A stretch of DNA of 14,669 nt from NCBI GenBank assembly GCA_039029355.1, contig JBCCGI010000139.1, positions 1-14,669 on the forward strand, written 5' to 3'. The notes below the pieces were generated by a model. That model was not told the DNA's origin, made no database searches, and was given only the letters and a program-made list of their open reading frames with translations. A program made the position numbers and the translations under genes. The stretch comes from JBCCGI01 sp039029355. Its GTDB lineage: Bacteria > Planctomycetota > UBA1135 > GCA-002686595. Below are positions 14,529-14,669 of this stretch, piece after piece (within the stretch, counting starts at the first letter, position 1; each line of letters starts with the position of its first letter).

Positions 14529-14669
14529 TGTCGTTTCCAGGGACGTTGTTCATCCCGATCGCTCGATCCGGTTCATCGGGGGCGAGTAGCCGAGGCTACC
14601 GTGAGGGCGGACTCGGTTGTAGTAGCGCAGGTAGCTCTTGAGCGCCTGCCTTCGGCCACGCGAGCTCAG
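14529..14669 (-). mobile_element. End of an IS481/IS3-type insertion sequence (cut by window edge)
   Basis: The last ~140 bases hold the 3' end of a transposase gene followed by a candidate terminal inverted repeat beginning TGTCGTTTCCAGGGACGTTG at 14529 (plus-strand reading, inward). Elements of the IS481 family commonly start with TGT and have the transposase C-terminus running close to or into the inverted repeat. The other end lies outside the window, so neither the inverted-repeat match nor a target duplication can be checked. The outer boundary is inferred. Confidence 0.6.
14550..14669 (-). CDS. Transposase (integrase-core) C-terminal fragment, partial at window edge
   Basis: This is the last 39 codons of a DDE transposase with an rve-type integrase core; the start is beyond the window. 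The diagnostic text is YLRYYNRVRPHGSLGYSPP, the YN-x-RPH-x-SLGY-x-PP signature found just after the catalytic Glu in IS481 and IS3 transposases. The catalytic residues lie outside. The PP-x-N/S-R ending favours IS481 over IS3. The frame stops at TGA (14550-14552). In a neighbouring frame the DNA continues as MNNVPGNDS and then TAG at 14524-14526, which looks like a natural IS481 C-terminus, so a 1-nt deletion may have shortened this copy by nine residues. Confidence 0.8.
   Translation of the reverse strand: MSSRGRRQALKSYLRYYNRVRPHGSLGYSPPMNRIERSG

Noticed and set aside
1..14669. tRNA, rRNA, CRISPR array, riboswitch (for example a T-box before cysS)
   Set aside because: No tRNA cloverleaf or rRNA sequence and no spaced repeats were seen. 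cysS has no leader region since its start abuts the divergent gene.

Overview
The window is about 14.7 kb of very GC-rich bacterial DNA with strong G/C at third codon positions. As a result, several frames antisense to real genes stay open for a kilobase or more, and these are not genes. The most likely source is a planctomycete or a similar bacterium. This is an inference from three things: an ECF sigma factor of the TIGR02999-like type overlapping a Ser/Thr kinase with a TPR tail; a second giant kinase-ATPase-TPR protein; and a secreted protein whose C-terminal module resembles those common in marine Planctomycetota. Acidobacteria or Myxococcota cannot be excluded without a search.

Layout. 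(1) 1-2775, plus strand: the 3' part of infB (translation initiation factor IF-2; the start lies outside the window), then rbfA 22 bp later, the classic infB-rbfA ribosome operon. (2) 2884-4071, minus strand: a secreted protein with a signal peptide and two tandem PPC-like beta domains, convergent with rbfA. (3) 4243-7270, plus strand: an ECF sigma factor overlapping by 8 bp a transmembrane Ser/Thr kinase with an extracytoplasmic TPR domain, probably a sensor and sigma-factor pair. (4) 7258-10517, minus strand: cysS (cysteinyl-tRNA synthetase) followed 8 nt later by a 603-residue protein with an N-terminal DUF4062-like (TIR/SEFIR-related) domain and an uncharacterised C-terminal half containing a Nudix-box-like segment. 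(5) 10516-14118, plus strand: a 1200-residue kinase, AAA-type ATPase and TPR protein, divergent from cysS, the two start codons sharing one CATG. (6) 14064-14513, minus strand: a small four-helix membrane protein, possibly cytochrome-b-like, overlapping the kinase 3' end by 55 bp. (7) 14529-14669: the 3' end of an insertion sequence with an IS481/IS3-type transposase.

The translation genes (infB, rbfA, cysS) are housekeeping. Between and beside them sits a signalling-rich accessory segment. The sigma/kinase pair probably transduces an envelope signal to transcription, and the divergent secreted-protein gene could be one target. The DUF4062/Nudix-like protein is the most original item. It could be a nucleotide-handling effector, but its function cannot be read from sequence alone. 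I saw no tRNA, rRNA or CRISPR array, and no gene-free stretch longer than 300 bp.
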